64,000 nucleotides of DNA from Lojkania enalia (Eukaryota > Ascomycota > Dothideomycetes > Pleosporales). The position numbers and the translations under genes were made by a program. Where the stretch lies: the NCBI GenBank assembly GCA_010094045.1, contig ML986583.1, forward strand, positions 694,737-758,736, written 5' to 3'. This document shows, piece after piece, positions 45,795 through 58,144 of the stretch (within the stretch, counting starts at the first letter, position 1; every line of letters begins with the position of its first letter). Below the pieces are notes generated by a model. That model had not been told where the DNA came from. It did no database searches and saw nothing but the letters and a program-made list of their open reading frames with translations.

Positions 45795-47137
45795 GTGAGC
45801 GGGCGCCCACCAGCCATTTACAGTAGATTATTGGCACTTTGGCAAGGCCTCAGTTGGGTTGAGCCAGAGCCCCCGTCCCGCGCTGTCGGAGAGCATCGTT
45901 GCCGCTATGGCCCTGTCCCCTTCGCCTTGAAACGTTCCGAGTTGCTCTGCGCAGCGCTGCTCACGACTCCCACGGCTCCTATGGCTCCCACGGCGGAGCA
46001 CGACGCGGCCGGAGCATGCACGCGCGCTTCACGAGAGAATGGCGGTGCGGGCGGCCAGTCGTCGTCGGGCGGCGGATCACTCCTATCGACTCTCTAGAGC
46101 GGTGCGCCGACGGAGCGGTTTTCGAGTAAGGGCTGCAGATGAAGCCATCTCAATGCTCGGCACTACCCCTGCGCTCCACCAAACTACCTGTGCTAGCAAG
46201 ATGGACCGGCCATGGCCAATCGCCAGGCCCGGCCGCTGTCAACGGGCGCAGAGGACCCTTCACGGTAGACGCCTTTCTTGCACAGGCCCAGAGCGTCGTG
46301 CTTTATGCTAGACGGTCCCCCGTGGGATGTGAGCCCTCTCACAACCACGATCCTCCCTTTGCTTCTCTCTCTCTGTCTCTCGCGCCCCCCTTTCTCGCTC
46401 CCTTTCAAGCCCGCAGATGCCAGCGGGCGGACTCGAGGTTCTTGTTTCTTGAGTGCCGGCCCCTTTTCCCTGCTCCGCCTGTGCAACACGGCCACCGCTG
46501 CCCCCTCCACCGGAGCGCATCCGTGTCGTTGCTTGCAAGCTGCGAATGGCCGTTGGCGATACCATGTGCCGTGCACCGTCGACGACCACCACGACCACAG
46601 GAATCATATGACTAGACCGCTTCGGACCGCATTGCTCTCTGGCGTCGTCTACTGCAGCCCGCAATCCGGTGTGTGGCGGTGCGGCGAAAGCACATCGTGA
46701 GTACGTCCCTCAGCTCTACCCTTCTTTCAGCCCAGGAGCGAGCGGCTCGTAGGGCTGAACGACGCTAGCCCCGGGCGCGCGTCTCTTTGCAGAGCCCATC
46801 ACGATATCCGTCTCGCTGGCGGGCCCCCGTCCCAACAACGACGCATCCTCAGTATCTAGCGCCGCACGCTGCCATTGTGCAGAGCAGTGCATCCATTGCG
46901 TCTGTTCGCGCTCCTGGCTCATATTCTACCCGCTTTCGGCATCGCCGCGGCGGGTGGCCGTCCGCTAGGGCCCCAACTAGAGCAGCCCTGCACACGAGGC
47001 CAAAGCGCTCCGCGTAGACTATCCACCGCTCTGTCCTGCGTGCGGTCGCCACACTCGGTGCTCTGCAATTATAGGCACGCACTCAGCTGCCCAGCAGTAG
47101 TGGCAAGCACCTGGTGGCCGACAACCTCCTCGCCAAT

Positions 47138-49522
47138 ATGACCATGTCGCCCCAGAGCTCCACCCCATCCATTCGGATATATGAGACTGGCTCGCTCCAC
47201 CGCTACTCACTGCCGCACCACCGTCGCCCCTCGTACCCTTCCCCATCCGGCGCCATGGCAATCCCGAGAGCGCGCGAAGAAGTGCCACCGCCCTTACCTC
47301 CTCCCCGTTACATCGGTGAGCTCAGCGAGGGCCAGGATCCTGGCTGGCAGTGGGGTAACATTCACAATCCCAGGGGAACTGGCTCTGGGGAGGTTAAGCC
47401 TGGTTCTAGCCTGCTGGGTGGAGCTACCCGCGCTCATGAGCGGGACAGCTCGGGGGACAACAATAATGGCGAGCGCGGCTTTGCCTTCGCTAGGCGGGAG
47501 CCATCGTCCTCGCGGTCCCTCGACGATATGAGTTCTGCCGACAGCCTTGAGCACAGCGATGAGGATCGGAACGGCAAATCTCGACCGACACTTGCAAGCT
47601 ATAGGTGAGAAATGCTTCCTAAGAGTCTCCCTCCTAGCTCTGCCCTCTGCCCTCTACCGTCTACCGTCTACCGTCTACCCTTTGCCCTTTGCCCTTCTGT
47701 AGCACGTCGCCTGTTGCTATATGCTGCATGCAACGATGACATAAGAACTCTACAATTTTGAACAGTAGCACGCGTCCCGCAATTGGTAGGTTGGCAGGGC
47801 AAGGTTCTGTTCAATCTCCTCGCCGGCATGTAGTAATTTACTTTCTTCTACCATATAGTTTCCTTTTTGACTGACGTTGCGCTATGAGCGGAAGCAGGTT
47901 TGCCAGCGAGCGACAACTAGGAGAGAAAGCCCTCGAGAGCTCATCGCACGCGTACGACAAGCAGCTCCTATCCAAAATTGGGGGCCCCAACACGCCTACG
48001 AGGACGACGGCGCCCGCGCTGCTCTCCGCAAGCGTCCAGGAACCCGCAACGGCCCCGCACTCGTTCAGCAAGCTCAACGGCCTGAAGCCACTGTCAGTGC
48101 CCGAGCGACTGCACCCGTCAATAGACTCGCCCGTGTCGAGGTGGCCGCCGTCATCAGGAGCGATTTCGCCAGGCTACTCTGGGTTCCGGAGCCCGATATT
48201 CGACAGCGGATCGGCCGACTTGCACCAGCGGCGGTTCGGGAGCATATCCACGGCAGGCACGTTGGACGAGAGCGCGTCCTCGCAGCAGCACCGCGGGAGC
48301 TATGATCACAGCATCTTCTCAGAGCACGAGTTGGAGGAGAGCGGGATGCGCGACCTCAACATTAGCGACCGCAGCCCAGGCTCTGAGGAGTACCAAATGG
48401 GAAAGGCAGGGCTCAAGCGACGCGCCTCATCGCCGCCTTCGGAAGCTGCGCGTGAAGATCGACCAACCGCATCGGCCGCTAGCAATGACCTGTATCACCG
48501 CCGTTCGGCGCAGATGCTGGTTAGCCGCAATTCGCCGGTGTCACGATTCCCGCAGGTCGCCCAAGGCTCGCTGTCCTCGGCCTCGTCGCTAAGTCAGCGC
48601 ACCGCCTCCTACGCCTCGTCGTATGCCTTGTCAACGGCGAGCAGCGTAACCAGCTATAGCGGGGACCAGCGTCTGTCGCCGAGCGCGTTGTCCCCGGCGG
48701 TGGAAGCGGAACTGGGCCCCATGTCGCCGTATGCAGCTAGCAGCAGGTCGCTGAACCCCAGCCCGCGTGCGTCGCTATCAAGACCGCATCACCAGCGCGG
48801 ACTCTCAGAGAACGAACATCCTCAAATCCGCAAAATGTCCACCGACAGCGTGCTCCATTCCCGCCAAGGCTCCGTCTCCGGCCGCTTACCCGGTGCTTAC
48901 ATTTGCGAGTGCTGCCCAAAGAAGCCCAAGAAATTTGACAGCCAGGAAGACCTCCGGTAAGTGTCAAGAACATCCCCCCACCGCCTTTTCATCCCGCTAT
49001 CGCGACCTAACACCCTTTCGCAGCGTCCATGAGTTGGAAAAGCAGTACACTTGCCAATATTGTCCAAATCGTTTTAAGAATAAGAACGAGGCCGAACGAC
49101 ACCAGAATTCGCTGCATCTTCGGCTTCATTCATGGTCTTGCGCCGCGTTGGCGGGTGTGCACGCGGCTTTCCACCCCTCTCCAACACACTCTGCCGCAGC
49201 CGATGTATGCGGTTACTGCGGTGAGGAGTTCCCCAACCCTCCAAACTGGGATGTTCGGTCCGAACACCTGAATCACGTGCACAAGTTCGGCGAGTGCAAC
49301 CAAGCTAAGAAATTCTTCCGCGCCGATCACTTTCGACAACATCTCAAGCATAGTCATGCCGGCACGAGTGGGAAATGGACAAACATGCTCGAAAATGCAT
49401 GTATGAAAGACGAGCCGCCACCAAAGGAACGTGTCGGTTCAGTCAGCTCCATTGCAGGATCCTCATCTGCTGCCTTGGCTCCCAAACCAGGCGTCATCAA
49501 CGAAGTCCACGAGGAATCATAA
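47138..49522 (+). CDS. Fungal C2H2 zinc-finger protein (putative transcription factor)
   Basis: Three exons: 47138-47604, 47898-48956 and 49024-49522, about 674 residues. The N-terminal two-thirds are disordered, Ser/Pro-rich, with motifs such as GRYPSPS-like Pro patches and LGEKALESSSHAYDKQLLSK. Near the C-terminus is a zinc-finger cluster: ICECCPKKPKKFDSQEDLR, a full C2H2 unit (CQYCPNRFKNKNEAERHQ, followed by His), VCGYCGEEFPNPPNWDVRSE with HLNHVH, and KKFFRADHFRQHLKHSH. Nuclear DNA binding is inferred; targets unknown. The first intron's acceptor is uncertain: AGs at 47888, 47894 and 47897 all keep the frame, and an extra short exon near 47766-47793 is possible. That intron carries a tandem CT-rich repeat. 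The ATG at 47138 is chosen; another is at 47144. Confidence 0.85.
47640..47697 (+). repeat. Tandem CT-rich minisatellite in an intron
   Basis: Successive 6-to-7-base units (TCTGCCC, TCTACCG four times, TTTGCCC) within intron 1 of the C2H2 gene. Purine/pyrimidine strand asymmetry is extreme. Confidence 0.75.
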
Positions 49523-52500
49523 CGAATATTTTCATTTTTATCATTACCGCATCCGCTCTGTTGACGCATACGCTACTCTAGCCTTGCGTCGTTCCATTAG
49601 CATCATCTAGAATCTCGACATTGGTCTACATCTCTGCATGTCCCTGTTAAAGAACGGGCGACTGGAGAAAAGAATCAAAAAAATCAAAAACGAAAGTGGA
49701 GGCATTAGGTGGCCTGGTTGTTGAATTGAGCGTAACATTCAAGCATCATTGGTGCCTTGGTTTCACGATCTCCCGAGCATTTACTCTGATACGATACTCC
49801 CAATGGCGGCTATTGCCGCCTCTTAAGGTTTTTCTTCCTGGATTTTGCATCCGCCGTGTTCCTCAACAAAAGTTTCCTGAGGTGCATTGCACAGCGTTCA
49901 TTGGATGTCATTATTGCTTGGCAGAGCTTGCTTGCACTTTTCAAGTCTCATCTCAACCCCCCTTTACGACTTTGATGACGGCGTTCAATCCATACGGCAG
50001 CTGACTTTTTCGGGCACAATGGCTTTCTTTCTGAATGGTTTGGTGCATTTCAAGGTGTTTTTCGAAATGACAGGCGCCGGTTGGAAGGAAGCCCCCGGTT
50101 GATACTTTTACTTCTTCTCCATCGTTTTATCAATTCATTCGACGCTGCTGTGAGCTTCACATGTCTTTCAGCATACGCTGCCCCTATCATGCTACACATC
50201 ACGTAACCAAAATATCAATTGATTCTAGGCCGTGAGTCGCCGCCGACCCCATGACTCTTTTCGCCTTGACATCGCGGCAATAATGCCCCAAATTCATTTA
50301 TTTGCCTCACGCTACGATGAGTATAATCGTGCCAAGACCACGCGGACGATACCTTTGCGTACCGCATTCGGTCGTTAGTACGGAAACTTACTGGAACGTG
50401 ATTCATTCCTTACTCAGCCTCAGCGCCACGGAAGGCCTCACGAGCGCCGAGTGCGTAATACTAAATCACATCTTGTGAAACAGTGAACGACAGAACATGA
50501 GACTTGAGATCACTTTGGGCATTCCGATCCGATCATGTCGAGGCTAATCTCCATTACGATAATCTTCTTATCAATAAAAACAGTCAAACAAAGAATAGAA
50601 ACAGTGCGCGTGGGGCCCTTACACGCGACGCACGCGCGCCTGTCAGCGAGAACCTTATCCTTAGGCTTATATGCCTGTCACGATGTCGTCCGCTTTTGGT
50701 GTCAGGCTGCAGGAGGTTGCAGAGACCTGCTATAGACTAACCGAACCTTGTGGAGCCGTGTATCTGCACCCCTATATTGAATGTGCGCATCTGAATAATT
50801 TCTCCGTCCCTAGATGTAGCACGACATTTCAATGCGGACATTGACAATGTCTCAGATACTATTATTTGATTATGATATTCTGCAGCAGGAACGAAAGCTC
50901 TAGACTGGATCGGGAAAGTCGAGTCCCGCCGGCATGAAAGCTTACTTGAATAGAGAGTGGAAACCAAGGCGGGCGAGAAACATGTCCAGTAAGGAGAGCG
51001 TCAGGAAACTGCTCGAGTTAGACGTACATTGCTATCTGAACTTCTTTTCACTGTTACATCACAGCCAGCCGCGCGCTAACACAGCGCAGCTGAACGTTAT
51101 CCACCAGATGGGCTACGCCAGTGCGCCACGATTTCACGCAGGGCTTCAAAAACTTCCAACACCGGTCCCATCGAAAGTTGTTTTTTAGTTAGTGCTTATG
51201 TCATACATGTACTTTGATACCCTTTTCCCCACTCCACTCCTCAATCCGTGGTTCCCACCTCCTCGTCCCTTCCTACCCTGTCACTCTCGCTACCGCCATT
51301 ACGCGTGTCTCAGATACTCAAGCACTGCGTGGTCTGAAAAGCTAGTAATGGCGAAGTAGGAACATTTCGCACTGCATTGGCGGCCACTTCATGCGCTCTT
51401 ACGACTTTTTATACCAAGTGTTTACTGGCCTTCGTAGCGAATACTCTAAGTAACAGGTATCACACTCCACTGAAACTCCATCCTCTTTCCATCTAAGCGT
51501 CCATTCCATCTTAGAATCAGCCAAGGGAATGAGCGGCCGGCAATTTACAGAGCGCCAAGATTATTGAGCGATGAATTGATAAGGTAGTGGTGAGCAAGGT
51601 GAGCGAACCACAAGAGACGAAAGTCAATCTAAGCACAAGGCTCGGGGCGATCCTGCTCTCATCATTTCGCTGGGGCCTATCGTATTCGTACATATCTGCT
51701 TCTGTCTTCTTCCGCACGTAAACCTTTTTGGAGTACATCTCCGCGCTTGTTTCAGTCAACCTTGGAGGGCCTTATCGGGCCTCAGACAGATAGTGTGGAC
51801 CCTGATATCACGCACCCACCCGGTCTATAAAACTTCAAATGGAAAGAGAAAATTTGACATAGTCGCATCGACTGAGAAATACAAGGACGATTTCGGACTT
51901 GGCTCGGGGGACCGAGTCCGTTCAGGCTGCTGTATACCCTGTTGCAGTACCTTATGTCTATCGTATACACCATGTCCCTCCTTGCCTTGACAGAAGTCTT
52001 TAATTTCGGCTCGAGCACCACAGTAACATGATTCCTTCCATGGCCAAACGACGATGAGGACGGGGCAAGTTGCTGACATATTGCCTACGAATTAGGGGTC
52101 GAACTGTTGCGTATGTTTTTCCTCGACCATGTCATTGCATGCGCACAAACTAGACTACGCTAGACAAGGCAAATGCAGAAGCACCTCGGCTCTCGACAAA
52201 ATTTGATTGCAACGTTGCTTTTTTCTCGCTGTGCCAAGACAAGGGTGCATGGGCGTATGACAGCGAGAACCGCTCGCTTCCCCGCATGACGCCACTTCCC
52301 GAACAACCGAAGGCCCTTTAGGACCTTTCTGAAACGGGTACTCTTTTGCTTGGAACGCACCGTTGAAGCGGTGGTTAGGTCGAGGAGGGGTCAAAGGAAA
52401 ATTACGTTAGCCACATGATCTTGAAACATGGCGGTTGAAGGTAAGCAGGGAAAGAGCATCATGACTCCGCTTTCCCCCCCTTTCTTTTTCCAGCCAAAGG

Positions 52501-55500
52501 AAAACATACCTCCGGGCGCGGAAGCCCTCTGATTTTGTCGGCCATGAGTTGGAATACGAAAGCAATCTACGGAGGATAGTTCCAACCAATTGCGGCTGGC
52601 GTGGGTATCAATCCGTGATCTGTATTTTCCGCTTGTACCAACTCCGATAACTCGTAGTCTTCATAGGGACAAGCCTAAACTATAAGCTTTCCCCAGGGCT
52701 AGTCAAATGATCCAATGTTCCGAGTTACGGTCAAGAGGCCGGAATGCCTTTGTCGAATCTTGTTTGCTCGACTCGATCTCGATATTGACCGCCGAACCCG
52801 GTTTTTTAACAGCCAACCGTGGCCATGATTGGCCTGGCTCTCGTCAAACAACTTCCCTAGCAGACTTCGATCTATCACGCACCACGTTTCAATTGTTGCC
52901 GAAGTGGCGCTTGGCAGTCTAGACATGTCAAAATCCTTTGTTTCTATGGTCGACAACCTACTTAGCCAAGAGTTCCCCCGTTTTTCTCGAATCTTCATCT
53001 CACTAATATTAGCAAACCAAATCTTAGACTGTACATCCCAATTACCACTACACGAAACATATGTAGACATTTCATCCAGCCTCCCTACAACTACCCTGGC
53101 TATTTACAAAAAAATCCAGTCACCAAAGCAGTTTATTTACTCAAAACAAGCTTCCCGATTTATTTTCCCAGGGGCCCAGTGCAGCTGGTATGCATTTGGA
53201 AGCGTCTACAACGGGCACGGTATGTAGCCAAGCCAAGGCGGCTACAACAGTTTCTAAACAGGCGGTCAACCCCGACCTCAATGCTTGGATACGGGAGCGC
53301 GAAGGTCGAGCCGCCACCATGCCACCATTCTTTGGAATACACTAAGGGCCTTTCCGACGCGCGATATGGCCTATATATCAATATTGGATATGTGTAATAA
53401 ATGTCGTAGGTGTAAAGAGAGAAAGGTACAGTCCAGCTAAACTCCAGCACTTATCCATTTCAAGTTTGATTCCGCGCTAAATGCATGGCCCTTTCAAATT
53501 TCTTGTGAACGATATGTACTGTACCTACCTAGCTAGCAAACATCTGTTAAGTGATCCTTCGGGATCCTCCATGACTCCATCCAGGAGCCTCAAACCCCCG
53601 ATGTACAAGGAATATTTTATTTATTATTTTTTTTTTTTTGAGTACACCTACGCACCCTTGCCTCCGCGCTTGCTTGCATACATGTACGTATTTAAGTCCA
53701 TAGTGCTACGTCATTCCGCTTCCCTTCCTCCCGTCGCCCTGGGAGCCTCGATCTCGCCAAGTATCCCGCGCATCCTCCCCACTCCCCAACTTCCCTATAT
53801 GCCGCGGAGTCGGCGACGCCGAAACATTCAACGCGAATCAGAGGCGTAAGGTTGCATGTTGTCAAACGGGAATCTCCGATTGCCTCTCCATGCTTGTTGC
53901 TCCTTTGATGCACAGGTTTGTTATGCAGAGAGCCTGTTGGGCAGATCCTGAATCCTTTACATATGTGTGGTCCGTGCGCTAGGTCGGATTAGGAAGTTGT
54001 TGGGGCGGGAGCATGGGGCGTGGAAGGCGACAAGGTGTGAATGCGGGAAGCCGTCCACGGTGACGCGGGATACTAGTATTTTTTATTGTTGAAAGAGTTT
54101 AGCGATGTGGGTCTGTATGTGGTAGGGCTGAGGAGCAAGAAGATGACAGGATGTGGATGTGGATGTGGATGGGCGGCTCTAAATAGGATAATGATCCAAG
54201 GTAGTTGACGGGGGCAATTAGAATCTATGCATAGTAGTCCGGTTATTCGAACGTGTTGGACTCTTTCTACATGCATACATTTCGCTTAGTTGGCCGAACA
54301 GCCCTGCGGAGATTAATCGGATGTTGGTCGGTTCGCAATTAAGATGCCGTTGATATTGAGGGCAATAGGCGATAACCTTGGGGAGATTGCGTTGCGGATC
54401 AGGAGGCTTGATGGAAATTCACCGGCTTGGATCTCGATTTGTGGACACGAATGCCGGTCGGCCCTGGTAAGCAGGATGAATAAGGCCGACGAACCTCGGC
54501 GGTTGGCATATGTTCAGGAACTTGTCCTCTAGTTTATACTATTGGACGGTTATATCATTGACGACAATTTCTCCAAGATATGATTCTATCCCTTAGTGGA
54601 GATGTATTGAATTGTGTTGTCAAGCAAGGTCTGCTAGCTTGGACGCTGGTCTGATGTTTGGTCTGCTATAAGAGTCTCAATATCAGGAGAGACCCAAGAA
54701 TAGCCTGGCAAAGTGGAACAACTATCTCAGCACGGGTAAGAGTCCTAGGAACTGCCTTTCTCCCCAAAGAGATTTGCTGTTGGTCACCGGAATAGCAAGA
54801 GAAGGCGACGCATTCCATATCTACTATGTCAAGACAAATTGTGATAACAGCGGCGTAGGCTAGAACAACCCGCTTGTTTTCCCAAGCAAACTGTAGCGGA
54901 CGATATGTGGCGTACACTCGTTATCACTATTTTACTCGTCTGCATCAGAGTTAAAAGGTTCGCTAGTGCAACGAGCACATCCGCATCACCGCCCCGAACT
55001 AATCCACAGTCAACATGAGGACGGAAGGCGATGTTTGCGGGAATGGCCGAGCGCGTCCTCGCAAGCCGATCATGCGAGATGAGCATCCTCAAGCGAAAAC
55101 TACGTCGCACACTAATGAAGTCCTTGTCCCGGCAGTAGCGAATGCCTTTGATCCATGTCCAAATCCAAGCGGGCTTGCAGGAAATTGTCCCGATACTTGC
55201 GGAGGCCAATATATCTCCTTTGAGTATAGTTGGGAAATCGCTTAAAGTGACACTACATTGGTGTCACGACAGCGAGACCTGCATAGCAGGGACCTTGACC
55301 CATGCATCTATAAGCAGATCTCTACAAATGATGAGTCAAGGTTAACTGGAGGTATCGAAGGCCATACGAGCTACGCCCTATAGAGGTGACACTGCATCCG
55401 CAGTGCTTTATGGGCGTACTAATGTCTAGATTGACGGGACATGATTCCTATTGATCGCTACACCAATTACAGTGCCATGACATTCCTCCAATGGGATCCT

Positions 55501-55743
55501 ATTCCATGCTCGCCAAAGCAGTGAGAGCCAACATATTTCGATCAACACAGATACACGAAGTACTCCCGTTGGAGGTGAATCAAAGCTCATATCCACCGCT
55601 TAATGAGGCTTCATGAATGTGACCCAGCTCTTGTTTTCCTGTACCGGCGTATATCCCGGATATGTTCCGGAACCCCAGCACCTACTGCAGATTTTTGTCT
55701 ATTTGAGCAGCTAATAGGTATCAGGTAACCGTGACAATCTATA
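49523..55743. other. 6.2 kb gene-poor region
   Basis: No supported gene. The first part is the C2H2 3' flank. There is a T13 run near 53627-53639 and a GTGGAT triplication near 54152. Scattered 60-to-130-codon frames on both strands show no recognised domains. Confidence 0.5.
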
Positions 55744-56081
55744 ATGGGAACTGCTGAAGTGGGGACTAAGAAAATCTATCCTAGCATTACAGCAGCCGGT
55801 TCCTCCGCTACCGACCGCAGTAGCAGTAGCCTCATCAGCATCGTGGCACGTTCAATGGTAGGTACTACTGTGTACTACGACTAAAAAGGTGCTCGCAGCT
55901 CCTCGTATAGGCGGTGAGCGAGCCTTACGTGCTGGCAGCTGATGGGATTGCCAAGCATGCCATCAACATCGGTCAATCTGCAGAGCTGTTCTTTCCCCAA
56001 TCGCTTAGCAGACACGGCATCAGCATCGACGGCAAGTTGAACGTGGATGCGGGGGCGGTTGGTGGTATTTCTAGAGAGTAA
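55744..56081 (+). CDS. Candidate small two-exon gene, hypothetical (94 aa)
   Basis: An ATG at 55744 starts 38 Ser/Thr-rich codons ending ISIVARSM at 55857. A GTAGGT donor, a 53-base intron with a GACTAAA branch and a GTATAG acceptor (55858-55910) follow. Exon 2 (55911-56081) adds 56 codons in the same phase: AVSEPYVLAADGIAKHAINI, GQSAELFFPQSLSRHG and KLNVDAGAVGGISRE. The second exon has a balanced, protein-like composition. I recognise no family. Convergent with VFA1. It could be a complete microprotein, or part of a gene eroded on both sides. Confidence 0.35.
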
Positions 56082-56796
56082 TGATTGGACTGATTTATCA
56101 CAGAGCGCACGAACGTCCTAAGCAAGGGTGCACCATGCGCCGGTCGCGGAGGGGGTCAGAAGTCAAATCCCAATTCTGACGAAATGGTCGCTCTCTGCAC
56201 GTCATTGGATCAAGTGTACATGTGGCAGAGAAATCTGACCGTCGCTTCAATGTGGAGCGCTAGATGCTGAACGCGCAGGACCACTTTATCCTTTGGGAGG
56301 GTTATCCCCACATGAACGTTAAAACCAACAAGGCTGAAAGTACTAGTAATGGCTAGTTAGTGATTTTGGGTGCTAATGCTTTGAATGCCAGACGGGACCT
56401 GAAAGTGTGAACGATTGGGCAGTAATGCTCCCTCCAACATGGTCAGCGGTCGTCTGACGACGCTAGATCGCGCAAAGAGCGCCCGAACTGATCTATCTCT
56501 AGAAACGGGTCAATTTCCGGGATGTGAATTTATAACTTATGTACCATCTAATACCCGGGTAAGCGTGTTTAGTGTACGGCCACTAATTGCTGACTGCAGC
56601 ACACATCTGTGAACGAACTTTAAGGCTGCGGTAGCAATCGGATCGTTGGATGGTCAATGCTGAATGACAGGCAAAGAAGATGCCAAGACAACATTCCCCG
56701 CTCGAAGTTGGTTAATTGTGTAAGCTGCCAATCTGGAGAATGAGGGCTACGAATTGCCATTCAGGCCCCATCCGACATGAGTTTGTGGCTGCCTTT
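56082..56796. other. Intergenic, 3' flank of VFA1
   Basis: 715 bases with only short open frames (for example 56415-56612) and no recognised feature. Confidence 0.55.
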
Positions 56797-57536
56797 TCAA
56801 AGATCGCCGCTTGGTACAGAAGGGAAGTTTGCCGGATTCTTCAGTCTCTCGCGATTGCGCTTCGCGATCTCGGCATTCCGAATTTTATCAATGCGCATTT
56901 GGTGAAAGTTCCTTCCAGCGTTAGATATAACATTAGCGGTAGGATTTAGCGGGAGGTTAAGTGCCTCTACATCACTTACTTGTTGAGGATGAATATGCGG
57001 GGGCCATCATCTGCCTGCGCATTTTCTTTGGATTTGGAGAGCTCTTTAATCTAACGATTCATTAACAAGTACTGATGAATGTGGTTGCATACTTTTTACT
57101 TACCTTTTCATCCTTTGCTTTCTCATCGGCCTTGTCTTCCTCCTCCTCCTGCTTCTTCGAATCTATGTCCTTGTCCTTGTCCTTTTCTTTCTCCTTTTCC
57201 TTGCGTTTCTCGCGCTTCCGAGCCGATTTCTCTTCGTACTCCTTCTTAATTTTCTCTATTTCCCGGTCCAATTCTTCCTTCTTCTTTCGGGCCGTAGCAG
57301 CAGCTACTTCATCCGCGTCGGGCTGACAAAAGCCACTGTCCTTCAAGTGACCGACGCATATGTAGAAGAAGTCCTATTCAGCAATAAGCCTGGGGCGGAA
57401 ATCATTCCCTGTGTGACCACCCTACCTTGTTATCGGGTGTGATGAGGACGCTCGTCGATGGCTTGTAGCAGATCCAACACGCCTTCGCGGACCCTTCCGC
57501 AACTCGTCTGTGATGCCATAAATTCGGTAAGGACAT
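56797..57536 (-). CDS. vfa1: Vps4-associated protein 1 (Vfa1-like, ESCRT regulator)
   Basis: In yeast Vfa1 binds the MIT domain of the Vps4 ATPase and stimulates it at endosomes. Four exons (57536-57426, 57373-57104, 57050-56980, 56911-56797) give 188 residues, near the yeast length. The N-terminal zinc-binding region has Cys20-Cys23 (CWIC), Cys43, His46 and Cys53 around DFFYICVGHLKDSGFC. A highly charged Lys/Glu coiled coil follows (about 65-120). The C-terminal segment (NFHQMRIDKIRNAEIAKRNR, then ERLKNPANFPSVPSG) is the part expected to bind the MIT domain. Introns are 52, 53 and 68 bases; each junction restores a family motif. Divergent from the TatD gene across a promoter carrying TCACGTGACGTGA. 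Confidence 0.9.
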
Positions 57537-58144
57537 TATTCTACACTCTGAGCGTCTACACTACGGCGCATAATAAGAGGATGGGAATGGCTATATGTTG
57601 GCACCACTTGTTGGACGTGGTTAAGCGAGACTGAAACAAAGACACTTCACGTGACGTGAGCTTGCACTTCAAGCGACCTACACTTCAAGCAGAAGAGACA
57701 CAGCGATAGATCGTCGACTATATCTGTATTTTGCCAAGAAAATTGTGAAACTATCTATGTTAGGTTTTGCTATTGACTTTTAAGTGCCCGGAGGTCAGGT
57801 TACGGTTTCCCCGCTATTCTACAAAGAGCTAAGCCTCCAAGAGCTCACCTGCACGTTGGAGGACGCAAGGCTCAGAAGATTGTCTCGATTCATCAACGCT
57901 GCAAGCCAAATCATCACATGATTGCAGCTTCCCGTCGATCGGTCTCGGACTACAGGGCCATACTCAAAGTATATCATTTTTGGGCACAAGAGATTCTGGG
58001 TTTAACCTCTTTTCGCCAAAATCAAACCCGTGGCAACATTTTTCGTGAGCTACCCCTTGCGCTGTCAGCAAGTAGGTGTAAACTAAGACTCAACGCGTAG
58101 CAATTAGACATTTAGTGAATAGAGATTCTCTGGGAGCCTACAAT
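57537..58144. promoter_or_regulatory. Divergent promoter of VFA1 and the TatD gene
   Basis: 608 bases between starts, with TCACGTGACGTGA at 57647-57659, 111 bases upstream of VFA1. A short open frame at 57918-58100 is not supported. Confidence 0.6.
57647..57659 (+). promoter_or_regulatory. TCACGTGACGTGA element, copy 1
   Basis: Thirteen bases identical to 62390-62402. It combines the CACGTG palindrome with an overlapping TGACGTGA (CRE-like) site. Confidence 0.6.

Larger units (their letters stand above)
44078..47137. other. 3 kb divergent regulatory region, GC-rich with simple repeats
   Basis: Lies between YVH1 and the C2H2 gene. It contains three near-identical GCTGCTCGGCC units (about 45063-45093), a (CTG)9 tract (45610-45636), a (CGG)7 tract (about 45774-45794) and a CT-rich stretch near 46360-46390. 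Many overlapping open frames in several phases are explained by high GC and the repeats. Probably the long promoter and leader of the C2H2 gene. Confidence 0.55.

Noticed and set aside
45588..46700. Overlapping Ala-, Arg- and Pro-rich open frames around the CTG and CGG repeats
   Set aside because: Frames exist in all phases of a GC-rich repeat region; none shows a domain or convincing splice continuity.
54829..55209. 126-codon minus-strand open frame
   Set aside because: No recognised motif; opposite-strand frames of similar size coexist.
57075..57326. Ser/Phe-rich plus-strand open frame
   Set aside because: It is the complement of the Lys/Glu coiled coil of VFA1.
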